Positions 1 to 8,930 are shown, counted from the first letter of the stretch. The stretch is 11,209 bases of DNA from Larix sibirica (GCA_004151065.3 NWUY0300031550.1:1-11209), one strand, 5' to 3'. The notes: generated by a model not told the origin, from the sequence alone. A program made the numbers and translations.

Positions 1-264
1 TTTAGCTAGACAAAGTAAAAGGTGTTGCATTTTTGAAGTGGGCCTCTTCCATTCTCTTGCCAAAGATCTGACTTCTCTAATGACTATTGATGAATCACCG
101 ATCGCTGCAATTTCCTCAATTCTCAATTCTCTTGCAAGTTCTAGCCCTTTGATTAGGGCGAGGCATTTGGCGTTGTTGTTGGTTTTTTTCCCAATGCTCC
201 AGGAATAATCTCTCTGCTTGTTCCCCATGGGGTAAAAAATAACCCCCCACCGCACATGCCAACC
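1..264 (-). pseudogene. Retroelement RNase H domain fragment, partial and broken
   Basis: Read on the minus strand, the frame from about 264 down to 1 gives a plant retroelement RNase H (RVT_3-like) signature. It starts with GVIFYPMGNK, then YSWSIGKKTNNNAKCLALIK, then GLELARELRIEEIAAIGDSS, then VIREVRSLAREWKRPTSKM. In active members this domain degrades the RNA strand of RNA/DNA hybrids during reverse transcription. The GDS motif (Asp at the third catalytic position) is present. The Glu usually found in the TNNxAE motif is Lys here, and the N-terminal strand that carries the first catalytic Asp is garbled: an in-frame TAA lies at 288-286 and the Gly-rich lead-in looks frameshifted. The C-terminal part continues past the left edge. 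The RNase H-like fold is clear. Whether it came from a Ty3/gypsy Tat-like element or a LINE cannot be settled from this fragment. Confidence 0.75.
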
Positions 265-274
265 CTGTGTAATA

Positions 275-2525
275 TTTATTTCATATTACCCAAAACCCAT
301 ACCTCAAATAACCCCTAACACATAAAATTTGTAGCTCTTGACACATAAATTACTGACCTTATGGCGCTAAATCCATGGTTTCTATATCATAATCCCCCCA
401 AACTAACCACTACCACCCCCCCATAAAACCTCACCATTATGATACTTATAACTCGTAAACACTTCCACCGAGTTAGTATATCCCTTTATCCCTATTACTT
501 ACAACCCTTAATCCATATACTCTAACCCTTCCACCTAACCATTACAAATCCTAGACCAATAAAATTCAATGACTAAATTGTATACATTTTATAATCCCTA
601 ATACATATCAACCCTAATACATTACGTCCAAAGACCTAAACTTTATAGATTTTGTAGATCCCAGTCATTATCACCCCTTAAATCTCAATCCATCAAACAT
701 GTAACCTATATATACCCTAACCGATAACCTCTATTATCCTTAACCCATAACTATTATAACACCAAACAAGTAACTCTCACAACCTATAAATCACATAACT
801 TGTAATCTTTAATCCCTACTTACATTATCTCTAACCCTTCTAAATCCTTGCCCCCAATCTTTATCAACATTAATATCTATCATCAATCCCTAACTCATAA
901 ATCCTATAACATATAGCCACTATAAACACTAATGAATAATTATCATAACCCCTAACTGCTATAACACTTAACCATTTTTTATTTTTACCTTTATTAGCTA
1001 ATCCATGAACTCTAAACCTTACAATCCTTGAAGTTTATCACCTCTATTCCCCATAACAACCAAAACATAACTAGTATAATAGTTGATTGATAATCCATAG
1101 AAAACAAACCCTTTTATATCGTAATCATTGTTCCTTGTAACTAGTAACCATATCACCTCTAACACGCCATACATGTCCCCCTATGGCTATCATGTAACCC
1201 CCATGCTCATAACTCTTAAACCCTAGAAATCCTAATCACAAAACTCTAACTAATAATAATGATAACTTTTGACAACAGTCACTTCTAGCCTATTAGCTTG
1301 AAACCCTACCCTTGATCCCTATAATACATTACATTAATAAAACCTAACATATATACCCATTAATGTTTTTAAGTACTTATCACTTCCAATGCATACAATA
1401 TATAATCTACGCCATTATAACCCTTGATCGATATAAAATGTTTCTCATAAACTATAATCATTATAACCTCTAAATTATACCATATACAACACCTAACACC
1501 GAAGTTCAAAATCATAACCCCTATCCACTAACCATGATAATTCCTAACACTCATATCAACCTATATAAATTTAACCCCTAATTTCTATTACTATAACCCT
1601 TGACCTCTATATCTATTGCTCCTAACCCCTAGCTCCTACAACTGATATTGACTATATTAACCCATAATTTTTTAAATTGTTAACTCCTGATTATATAAAA
1701 ATGTATAACCTATAACCCCTAAATCATGTAACATTTAACTCTTATAAGAACTCACCTTGATATCCCTTAACCCCTAGCCACTGAATAATATAACTCTTAA
1801 TAAATAGTCCTTATATCTATTAACCCATATAATTCACCATATATATAACCCATACTACCAAATTATTAGCATAGTTAGCCTCTATGATGGAATCGCACCC
1901 CTAGCCCCGAAACTCATAACACATATAATTCCTCACGTTATGAAGCTATATATTCTATCTCTTAACCTTCATACGACCTAATTAAAAAACCTTATAAATA
2001 CTAGAATAAGTATACCTATCATATATTTTGACTCAAATCCCTAAATCCCAACTCCTCTAACCTCTAACCACTAACCTCTAACCCCCAACCCATATTTAAC
2101 TTTAACCCTAAGCCCAATCTTTGACTACTGTAACTCATAACTATAAAACATTATAACCAATAGTCCTTATGATCCCTAAATCTTGATCATTATCACCAAT
2201 CCCTAACAATAATAACTTGTAGTGAATTACCTTTAAAAAATACTAACTAATGCAACTCAATAGGCACTGTGTACCTTATCTTATAACCCATATAATCAAT
2301 CATACTTATCACCCATTCAACCCCCAACTTTTATCTATTAGACCCTTAATCATTCCTAACTATCAAAATCTAACCCCTGTAATGTATAACACTTATGCTC
2401 TTTGATACTCTCTAGTAACCCATCCCTTGTATAATAGTTAAGAACTATAATGTTACCATCTATAATCACTAAGAATAAACTAATATAACCTCAAATCCTC
2501 GTATTGTGTAAATCTTATCACACGC
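275..2525. repeat. G-depleted, telomere-like degenerate repeat tract
   Basis: About 2.25 kb of the plus strand is made of variants of AACCCTAA, AACCCCTAA, CATAACCC and CCTAAC, with very little G. For example, bases 481-540 contain 24 C and no G. At 2057-2084 there are four consecutive 7-bp units (CTAACCT, CTAACCA, CTAACCT, CTAACCC), the period of the plant telomere repeat CCCTAAA. Elsewhere the spacing is irregular and the units are heavily mutated. No ORF or other gene signal is seen on either strand. It abuts the RNase H fragment on the left and fades into ordinary AT-rich sequence near 2525. It could be an old interstitial telomere-like or minisatellite expansion. The edges are accurate to a few tens of bases. 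Confidence 0.7.
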
Positions 2526-3944
2526 AACCTTGTACATTGACCCTTTGGTGTTCTTTTGAGCTCTATTGAAGGACACCGACCCTATACACATTATTTTTAT
2601 TCTTCATCTGATAATTGAGAATCCTTTATTTTCATCAGAAGCATTGTTGATCAAAGCTTAGGAGTTTCTTCACACTTCTATGCCCTAATCTCACTTTTGA
2701 TTTGACTCCATTTACACTAGGCTATGAGTTTTATATTCACAACAACCCACTACATGTCACTATACCATAGTTGAGATGAATGATTGTGATTTTTTCTTGT
2801 AATCCCTTTGTTTCCTTTGTTTTCATTCCCAAAACTTAATTATGGTACCTCTTGTATTACCTTAGCAGCTATGGAACATTGAAAGAATTTGTTCTAGGTC
2901 CTTCATATAGACAGATTCTCTCAACTCCCTTCCAAATAAGACCTCACAAGATCAACACTATTAGGATATCATACCAACTTGACACAATAGTAGGGTTGGG
3001 TGTATAACTACCAAAAGAACATCACGTCCTCATTTCTTGAGTCTATGAAGACTAAAATGAAACTTAATTCTCAAAGAAATTAGTATAATGCAACCATGAA
3101 ATACACAAATGTGGTCACTGCTAGACGACATTACACATTTTAACACCCTCCTTAAAATCGGCTAGAATGAAAACATAACCAAAGGAGGATGACATGACAA
3201 CGTATACCCCCTTAATGACAAATTCAACATCGTATTGCACAAAGTGTCTCCATCAAGTACAAGTTATGGGTGGAATGATGAAGAAACCATAGCAATGGAA
3301 AAGCCTCTCTAACCCACCAAAAGGGGCACTTTCAAAACTATGCTACTGCATTACACAAACAAGAGAAGTTGCCACATATTTTGATTATTGCTAATAGAAC
3401 TAGTTGTAAATTATCTTAAGTAGTGCATTTGTTTGTCACATATTTCCAAACCTTTAAATGCAAACTTCTATTTGAGTCTACATCTTCTTTATAAGGCTAC
3501 CAACATACCTTGGAAAACCTAGAAGTAATCATGTATTTTGATGGTAACAATTGGTCGTAAATGGGAACATGCACATCAACATCAATATTAATCATCTATA
3601 AACCTTAAATATCATAATATCATAGGACCAAGAAATATGATTACAAAACTAGACTCTCCTCGTATTGTTTCTGGATCACTAATTGAGAACCTCAATCATT
3701 CATCATGCCCGAAAGGCTAACCTTAGATAATAACTCTAATAGAAGTTTGATATCCTTGACAATTGCTTACTTCTAACATCAACAATGACTTTCTTTTTCA
3801 ACCTAACCTTAATGATTATCTTAGAAATGAATAGATTTGATAAAACTTACAATTGTTCACTTAGACATTTTATCAAATACTTTGACTTATAATAAATTTA
3901 TTGCTTCTCTGAGTTAACTAATCATTCATCAATCAATATAATGT
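2526..3944. other. AT-rich intergenic sequence, no gene recognised
   Basis: No sustained or recognisable reading frame is present on either strand. There is a weak hairpin at 2547-2577 (GGTGTTCTT against AAGGACACC, one mismatch). A stretch at 3141-3153 reads on the minus strand as AAGGAGGG followed by TGTTAA, which resembles a polypurine tract next to an LTR start, but nothing else supports an element there. It is probably old transposable-element sequence of unidentified type. Confidence 0.4.
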
Positions 3945-4867
3945 TGTTAACTTTGAATAGTAAACACACAAAGCCAATCACTGAAATCCTTAATAAACTG
4001 AAGAATATATGAACACAAAGAGTTTAGGTCCAAGCCCAGGGCAAAACCCCAATGTGGGGAAAACCCAAAGAGAAATTTATTATAGAGCTTCTTGAATGTT
4101 TACAGCAGAGATATCACACTACGGGCATTCTAAAATAGATAGGAAACTGTGCCAAATAATGCATAAATTAATACCAGTAAACTAACTGTTGTACATTCCA
4201 TTGTATGGCCCTCTTCTTATGCAAATCATGCCTTGAAACTTGTGCCAAGGACTTCTCTCTAAATATGGGTGTGAAACTCTGAATGAACTATAGAAATCAC
4301 TCGAAAATAATGCAATATACAGCCTGCATATTTGGGCATGAAAGACAATGTACGACCTACTAGACTATCTGTATAGTATGGTATTTCCTGTTTATGTGCA
4401 GGGACAAAACTCCTCGATTTTTGTGCCTATATCCTTCGATATCTGCTCTTCTCTTTTTGGTTGCAAATACTTCCCTTATTTTCTCTAGCTCTCTCACACG
4501 CAAGACTCTCTCTATCTCTCTCCGCTTGATGATCTTCTTTTTTTATTTTCCCTAGGTATATTTTATACTTTATCTTGCCCAAACTAACCCTAACTAACTC
4601 AACCAACTTAATCAAAGGATGAGATTAACTGTATCTGAGGGCTGTCAATAATGCACATAATAAATATACTTTAACAATTAAATGCACATTAATTACTTTT
4701 GGGTCCCACAACTTAAAATCACTTTAAGTGATCAAGTACAAAACTCCCTTTAAAAATATACCATCATATTACACTTAAAAAGTTCACCTAGGAAATATAA
4801 CTTCGCCCCCCCCATGACAAGACATAAATAAACACAAAGGAGGGCATCTCGAATTAATTTTCTAACA
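3945..4867 (-). mobile_element. 3' LTR of the copia-type element
   Basis: On the minus strand the LTR begins TGTTAGAAAA directly after the polypurine tract and most likely ends GTTAACA at 3945, giving TGTTA...TAACA ends. An alternative end is at 3942 (AACAACA). The implied length is about 923 bp. About 100 bp before the 3' end, the minus strand has GGTTTTCCCCACATTGGGGT (4070-4051), a motif I associate with the 3' part of plant copia LTRs. A TATA-like box lies at 4567-4559. The second LTR is absent, so the ends cannot be confirmed by comparing copies, and no target-site duplication can be tested. Confidence 0.7.
4559..4567 (-). promoter_or_regulatory. TATA-like box inside the LTR
   Basis: The minus strand reads TATAAAATA about 300 bp into the LTR, a plausible position for the U3 promoter of a copia LTR. 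A pyrimidine-rich plus-strand stretch (CTCTCTCT-like, 4487-4522) lies just downstream in the direction of transcription. The call rests on motif and position only; AT-rich DNA gives such matches by chance. Confidence 0.35.
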
Positions 4868-4876
4868 CTCCCTCTT
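4868..4876 (-). other. Polypurine tract (plus-strand primer site)
   Basis: The minus strand reads AAGAGGGAG immediately followed by the LTR start TGTTAG. This placement, purine run then TG, is the standard plus-strand priming site of LTR retrotransposons and fixes the 5' edge of the 3' LTR. Confidence 0.75.
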
Positions 4877-5110
4877 AACGAGGGAAGTCCTACCAACACT
4901 TGTATCTCCTCCGCCTGGATCATTGTTCCCTGAAGCGACTCCCTCTTGCTCTGGAATCTAATCTGAAGATATGTGTCTGAAGATGACTCTGAAATATGAG
5001 CTCCTAGGAGACTCTACTCTCCCATCCCGAGCTTGCTCAATCACCTAATATTGGATGAGTCTCCTTCCAGTACTCTGAAGAGACTCACTCTCTTCTCCTG
5101 GAAGCAAAGG
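4877..5110 (-). other. Tail between protease and polypurine tract, no pol
   Basis: In an autonomous copia element this interval would hold integrase, reverse transcriptase and RNase H. Here it is only 234 bp. Read in the gag-protease phase it begins PLLPGEESESLQSTGRRL, has TAG codons at 5047-5045 and 4960-4958, and runs without a net frameshift into the polypurine tract, where the LTR's own TGTTAG supplies a terminal TAG. No integrase zinc finger (HHCC), DDE catalytic motif or YVDD-type reverse-transcriptase motif is present. The last part may be the normal 3' untranslated leader to the polypurine tract. Whether the remainder was ever translated is uncertain. Confidence 0.55.
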
Positions 5111-5689
5111 CTAAACACCTGGATTCACTATAGTCTCCACTTCATCGTCTGTCTCTGCATCTGACAACCAGCCAAACTCTGCATACACAATCTCACCTTG
5201 CAATATGTATAGTCCGTCTCTCCTAACTCGAAGAAGGATAGTAGTACTGACTAGATCTGTCCCCATTGAATACAGAAACACATGCCCAGTCTTGACAAAT
5301 ATTCCATATCCAACTTCTTCCATAATTGATATTAAAATTCTACTAACTTTAGGCCCCATAACAAATAGAACTCCATCCAACTCCAGGAGTTCACCAAACT
5401 CAAGTTGGAAGCGTACTATTCCAACTCCTCTCATTGCCTAAACATTGTCCACTTTTGTTTCCACATAGTACCTTGGACCTATTTCAGTGATACTTGGGAA
5501 TATTCCCCACATGCATGTCATATGTCTAGTTGGCCCACTATCAACTATCCAAGCATTTTGGAAACTAGAAGAATTGCCCACACTAGAGTCAAAAGAGGCT
5601 AATGAGAACTCCCTCTCAAATCTCTCGGTATAGTCCTCCACTTCGGCTGAGGCTACCATATGGTCGTCCTTCTTTTCCTTCTTCTTGTT
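5111..5689 (-). pseudogene. Copia-type aspartic protease region, disabled
   Basis: This continues the gag frame with no shift. The catalytic loop reads AWIVDSGPTRHMT, with the Asp at 5542-5540 (residue 287 counted from the gag ATG). Copia proteases usually have DSGA at this site; here the Ala is Pro. Downstream, a TAG at 5440-5438 splits the region. The later part reads GVGIVRFQLEFGELLELDG, then ends near LYILQGEIVYAEFGWLSD, which looks like the beginning of the gag-pre-integrase segment before the frame closes with TAG at 5113-5111. In active elements this protease cleaves the Gag-Pol precursor inside virus-like particles. The site substitution and the stop make this copy inactive. Confidence 0.75.
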
Positions 5690-6400
5690 AGGGCACAATG
5701 CAACATAGTGACCATACTAGTTACATGCAAAACATCAGACTTTACTCAAGTCCTTCTGAGTCTTTTTATTTCCTTTGGCTTTAACTGTAAGGGCCACGTT
5801 CTCATCAATACTATTTTATGTTTGGAATTTACTTTGAGAGCCCTCTCTGATCTCTTCCTGAGTAAATCCATCCCATAATCGGTTCCGATCATGAAGTTTC
5901 TCCCGTCCCACTACACATTTGACAAATACATCCCATTCTTTGGTAAACCCTTTCAGGGCTATCCGTACCAACTTTGAATCAGGGATGATTTCTCCTAATA
6001 CAGTTAGTTCATCTTTTACATGTGCAACCCTAGTTAGGCAAGAGACAACATTATCATCTTTAGTCATTTTAACACTATGTAACTTCTCACAGAGAGACAT
6101 TTTTCTATTCTCGTTTTTGGCTTCATACAAATAATTAAGAGTATCCCACATGTCTTTGGCAGTCTTTTTTTCTGCTAGATGTGGGATAAGGTTGTATTTT
6201 ACCCCATCCAGGATGATCCTCTATGCCGTAGCTCCAAGCACCTCATGATTGTCTAGGTAAATAGGATCAGTGGGTACCTATATTACAGTGTTAACAAATC
6301 TACAGATTTTGTTTTCTATAAGAATAACATAAATCCTGACTTTCCACTGTAAGTAGTAGGACACCCCGTCCAACTTGACCTCGTATCTAATATTGGTCAT
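5690..6400 (-). pseudogene. Copia-type gag (UBN2 domain and zinc knuckle), disabled
   Basis: The frame starts at the ATG at 6400-6398 (MTNIRYEVKLDGVSYYLQWK) and can be followed in one phase to the zinc knuckle. The central part, VRIALKGFTKEWDVFVKCVV then REKLHDRNRLWDGFTQEEIR, matches the plant copia gag (UBN2, retrotransposon gag) pattern. The knuckle is CX2CX4HX4C with Cys223, Cys226, His231 and Cys236 in the conceptual numbering. Gag packages the element RNA into virus-like particles. In-frame stops occur at 6280 (TAG), 6223 (TAG), 5818 (TAA), 5737 (TGA) and 5719 (TAG, inside the knuckle), given by the first base of each codon. There is no net frameshift over about 700 bp. The longest open piece is 6151-5816. 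The start was chosen because it is the first ATG ahead of the recognisable N-terminal LDG motif. Confidence 0.8.
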
Positions 6401-7464
6401 TTTCTATTAACCCTTGAACAAGCCAAAAAACAACAAGTCCAAGCCTAAGACTCCCTTCATCACCCATTATTTTATTTTTGAAGGCACTATATCTCCAAAA
6501 GCCTAGCATAATAATTTTTTCTTTAGGATATGAAATCTCAAATTTGGAGGTGCTAGTCATTGGATTTACGTAGAAAAGGGAAGGAAGCTTCATGAAACAA
6601 CATATATGGGATTCAATTTTATCATTTGCCTTCATCTATTTTCTTCAAAGATATCAACAAGAGTTTGTTAACTAAAATCCCTAATCCATTTCTTATATGT
6701 TTGGCCTACTATTGTGACCATTAATTTCAATTAAACCTTGATCACTCCAACATGGACTAATTAAAAAATACCAATGTTCAATATTTTTATTTTATCGAAA
6801 CTAAGTTCAAGGGAGTTAATTCATTTTCACCAATTAACAATAACATTTTCTAGGATAGGGGAGTAAATTTGATTGAAGTCAATTATCTTTGTTGTTATTG
6901 AGTGAAAAACTCCAAGAGAGGACCTCCCTCACAATTTGAATGTGATACTCTAATTTAAGACATCCTAGTTGTCGTCACATGATGACAATAATAAATTGAG
7001 ATAAATCAGAACCCATCAATCGCATATTCTCTTTGATGTGTGATGATGACTTTAGACTACTTCCAGAGATACACTCTTCTATATTTGAAATGGAATGGAT
7101 TGCCTTCTCATTACTGAAGATGACACTTCCTAAACAAAAATGTGTCCTAGTTTTAGATCTAATATGCTACTACATGTATGCCCTTATCTCTTTTGACAAA
7201 ATTATAGCACGATGGTGTCACCACTGTTCTTTGGGAAGACAAAAAATGAATCCCAAGAGAGCACCTGAATCTACAAATTAAAGGATCTCTTGTTTCACAT
7301 TACTCTCGATTGTAAAGCACTAATATGGTTTTCAATATATATTCCATAACCACAACAAATTCTCTTCAAGCTAATAATTACCTTTGCATGAATGATTTTA
7401 GAACTTATTGTTAGATTTATATTAATCTCATGAATAATTATATGAAATATTAACGATGGATACA
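6401..7464. other. AT-rich sequence, no gene recognised
   Basis: Immediately upstream of the gag start on the minus strand there is no recognisable primer binding site (TGGTATCAGAGC) or second LTR, so the element appears truncated near here. Open stretches at 6635-6387 (minus) and 7033-7281 (plus) show no domain, motif or neighbour that supports coding. A near-palindrome, TTGTCGTCACATGATGACAA, lies at 6969-6988. Nothing else stands out. Confidence 0.4.
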
Positions 7465-7547
7465 TTACACCTTGTCATCGAGCAGGTTTGTGAGGTTGGG
7501 CTTCATGGGAAACCTCTTAGTTGGAATGTTAATCTTTATGTAGTGCT

Positions 7548-7674
7548 TGTTGTGTTAGAGAATTCATCCTACAGATAGTTAAACCCTCTCATAGATTAAC
7601 CTAAGTATCTAAATGCTTAATCTAAGACATAAACAAAACAAATGGTTGTTTATTCTCTTAGATCTAACACAACA
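7548..7674. repeat. Nested inverted repeat (foldback, MITE-like)
   Basis: A perfect 12-bp inverted repeat, TGTTGTGTTAGA at 7548-7559 and TCTAACACAACA at 7663-7674, encloses a second one, TAGATTAA at 7592-7599 and TTAATCTA at 7617-7624. The outer arms may extend imperfectly outward. The ends read TG...CA. I see no clear target-site duplication next to the arms, so mobility is not shown. It overlaps the proposed last intron of the exon-like region on the minus strand. Confidence 0.5.
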
Positions 7675-7719
7675 CATAGATCATTAAGCATAAGAAGAGA
7701 ACGAAGTAAGGAGACTTAC

Positions 7720-8092
7720 CTCTGATTCATTGGTTGTCCTAACTCCAGCTCCAAGTTTGATCTCCAAATATTGAACCTGTTTGGGCAAGACAAAAGCCAA
7801 AAACCTCCAAGCAATAGACGTATTGATTCTAGATCTAATCTATAATAGCATATCATGCATCAAAATATGAGAGACAAGATATGGGAGAACAAGGCAAGTT
7901 ACTATTATGAAAGCTAGAGAAGATAATTACAATGTTATACCTCGATGTCCAATATGATAGCACCTCCTTCCAAGCTCTCCTTTGCTACATCTGCAAGACT
8001 CTTGAGATCATAATTTTGATGCCTCCAAAAGTTCTCCTTTTAGCTCATGGATGGCCTTCTTCTTATAGGATTTGGGAGGCCAACCACTAAGA
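7720..8092 (-). pseudogene. Possible spliced gene fragment, product unknown
   Basis: On the minus strand, about 8092-8011 reads SGWPPKSYKKKAIHELKGEL then LEASK. After a one-base shift near 8015-8011 it continues as YDLKSLADVAKESLEGGAII then LDIE, ending at 7941. A donor GAG|GTATAA at 7941/7940 and an acceptor CCCAAACAG|GTT at 7777/7776 bracket a 164-nt intron. The next piece is a 57-nt phase-0 exon, VQYLEIKLGAGVRTTNESE, ending at 7720 with a strong donor GAG|GTAAGT. The charged, helix-like composition and the splice signals suggest a real gene fragment captured by or embedded in a repeat. I do not recognise the family. The frameshift marks it as a pseudogene unless a further splice explains it. 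Downstream, an acceptor CTGTAG|GATGAA at 7569/7568 is possible. A separate short frame ending at 7465 (KRFPMKPNLTNLLDDKV, then stop) might be a terminal exon. Confidence 0.35.
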
Positions 8093-8095
8093 GAG

Positions 8096-8930
8096 TGTAA
8101 CACCTCCAAAATATCGTAAAATTTGAAATTTTTTCTAATGAAATAAATACTAAGATTTACTGTGCGGAATACAATTATGAATGATTTCTCTTATTGTTTT
8201 ATAAATGAGTCTTCCTTGATTTACACAATTGTGCGTATCTATGTATGACAACTTTGCGACACTTACATTTATTTTGATCTCGCATAACATGCATGAAGGG
8301 ATATTAGTTTACTGCTTATCTAGCTAGTACATAGATGACACATAAATTGTCTTCAAAATGTATTGATTAATAATACTTCATGGTCACTGATTGAAATATT
8401 CTTTTATGATTTCCAATATGTTAATTCAATGCTTATGTTGATGTTAATATTTACTTTGTCGCTATTCAGATTGTATATGAATTCATAGTTATACATTATA
8501 TTACTATTGAGCATATTCTTCTTTTGTTGAAGGGGTCCTTGGTGACGCACTGAAGCTTACTTAACTTATAAGCTAGTGCTTCATAATGACCTTGGGCAGG
8601 TTTACAGGTTCGAATATTATGATCATGATTATAGTTTTATGGCAATGATTTAACCATATTGTAATTATCTACTTGGTCCATTTTCCATGTTAAGTTTGGA
8701 GACTCCTAACTAAAAACTCGATGGTGATTAATTAAAGGATCCTAAACTATATGAAAAAGGTGGTGACTAGCACCCAACATTATCGTAATAATCCACCACG
8801 AGCATATGCAAGTGTGGACTATAAAAATGTGGCTAAAGATCAAAATACTAGTGGATGATAGTTTGAACATTAAATTTGACCACGTGAAAATGGAGTTAAT
8901 GCAAACAACGTGTTGGAAAACCCTATCTCT
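8096..8930 (+). mobile_element. Possible Ty3/gypsy-type LTR start; right end not resolved
   Basis: From 8096 the plus strand reads TGTAACACCTCCAAAATATC, then AAATTTGAAATTTTTTCTAA and TGAAATAAATAC, with GTGCGGAATA shortly after (8161-8170). This opening resembles LTR starts of plant Ty3/gypsy elements, which often begin TGTAACACCC and carry an AATTTGAA...AATGAAATAA stretch followed by GCGGAA. No primer binding site, polyprotein or second LTR is visible, so the 8930 limit is only where the base composition becomes more G-rich. The resemblance is from memory of the family, not an alignment. Confidence 0.35.

Larger units (their letters stand above)
3945..6400 (-). mobile_element. Truncated Ty1/copia-type retroelement lacking pol
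   Basis: The minus strand shows, in order, a gag region with a UBN2-type domain and zinc knuckle, a protease with a DSG active site, a short tail, a polypurine tract (4876-4868), and a 3' LTR (4867-3945). This is the order expected of a Ty1/copia element. Two parts are missing. No integrase, reverse transcriptase or RNase H lies between the protease and the polypurine tract. No 5' LTR or tRNA-Met-type primer binding site is seen upstream of the gag start. The internal part is only about 1.5 kb. It fits either an internally deleted copy or a family that never carried pol, comparable to the described TR-GAG non-autonomous plant elements. Nine in-frame stops mean it is dead as a coding unit. Confidence 0.8.

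Noticed and set aside
3180-3310. Possible decayed copia RNase H or reverse-transcriptase remnant on the minus strand
   Set aside because: A short frame (QYDVEFVIKGVYVV) looked vaguely similar, but no catalytic motif or flanking homology supports it.
4427-4615. 62-codon minus-strand open frame
   Set aside because: It lies inside the LTR over a pyrimidine-rich stretch, gives a low-complexity K/E/R-rich peptide and has no recognisable domain.
5205-6134. Plus-strand open frames opposite the gag-protease region
   Set aside because: They are antisense shadows of the retroelement frame, whose minus-strand reading has clear gag and protease motifs.
6387-6635. 82-codon minus-strand open frame overlapping the gag start in another phase
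   Set aside because: No family signature. It overlaps the gag start out of phase and looks like chance in AT-rich DNA.
6969-6988. 20-bp near-palindrome TTGTCGTCACATGATGACAA
   Set aside because: A single occurrence with no associated gene or repeated copy, so it was not raised to a regulatory call.
7033-7281. 82-codon plus-strand open frame
   Set aside because: No domain, no splice or promoter context, and a composition typical of random AT-rich sequence.
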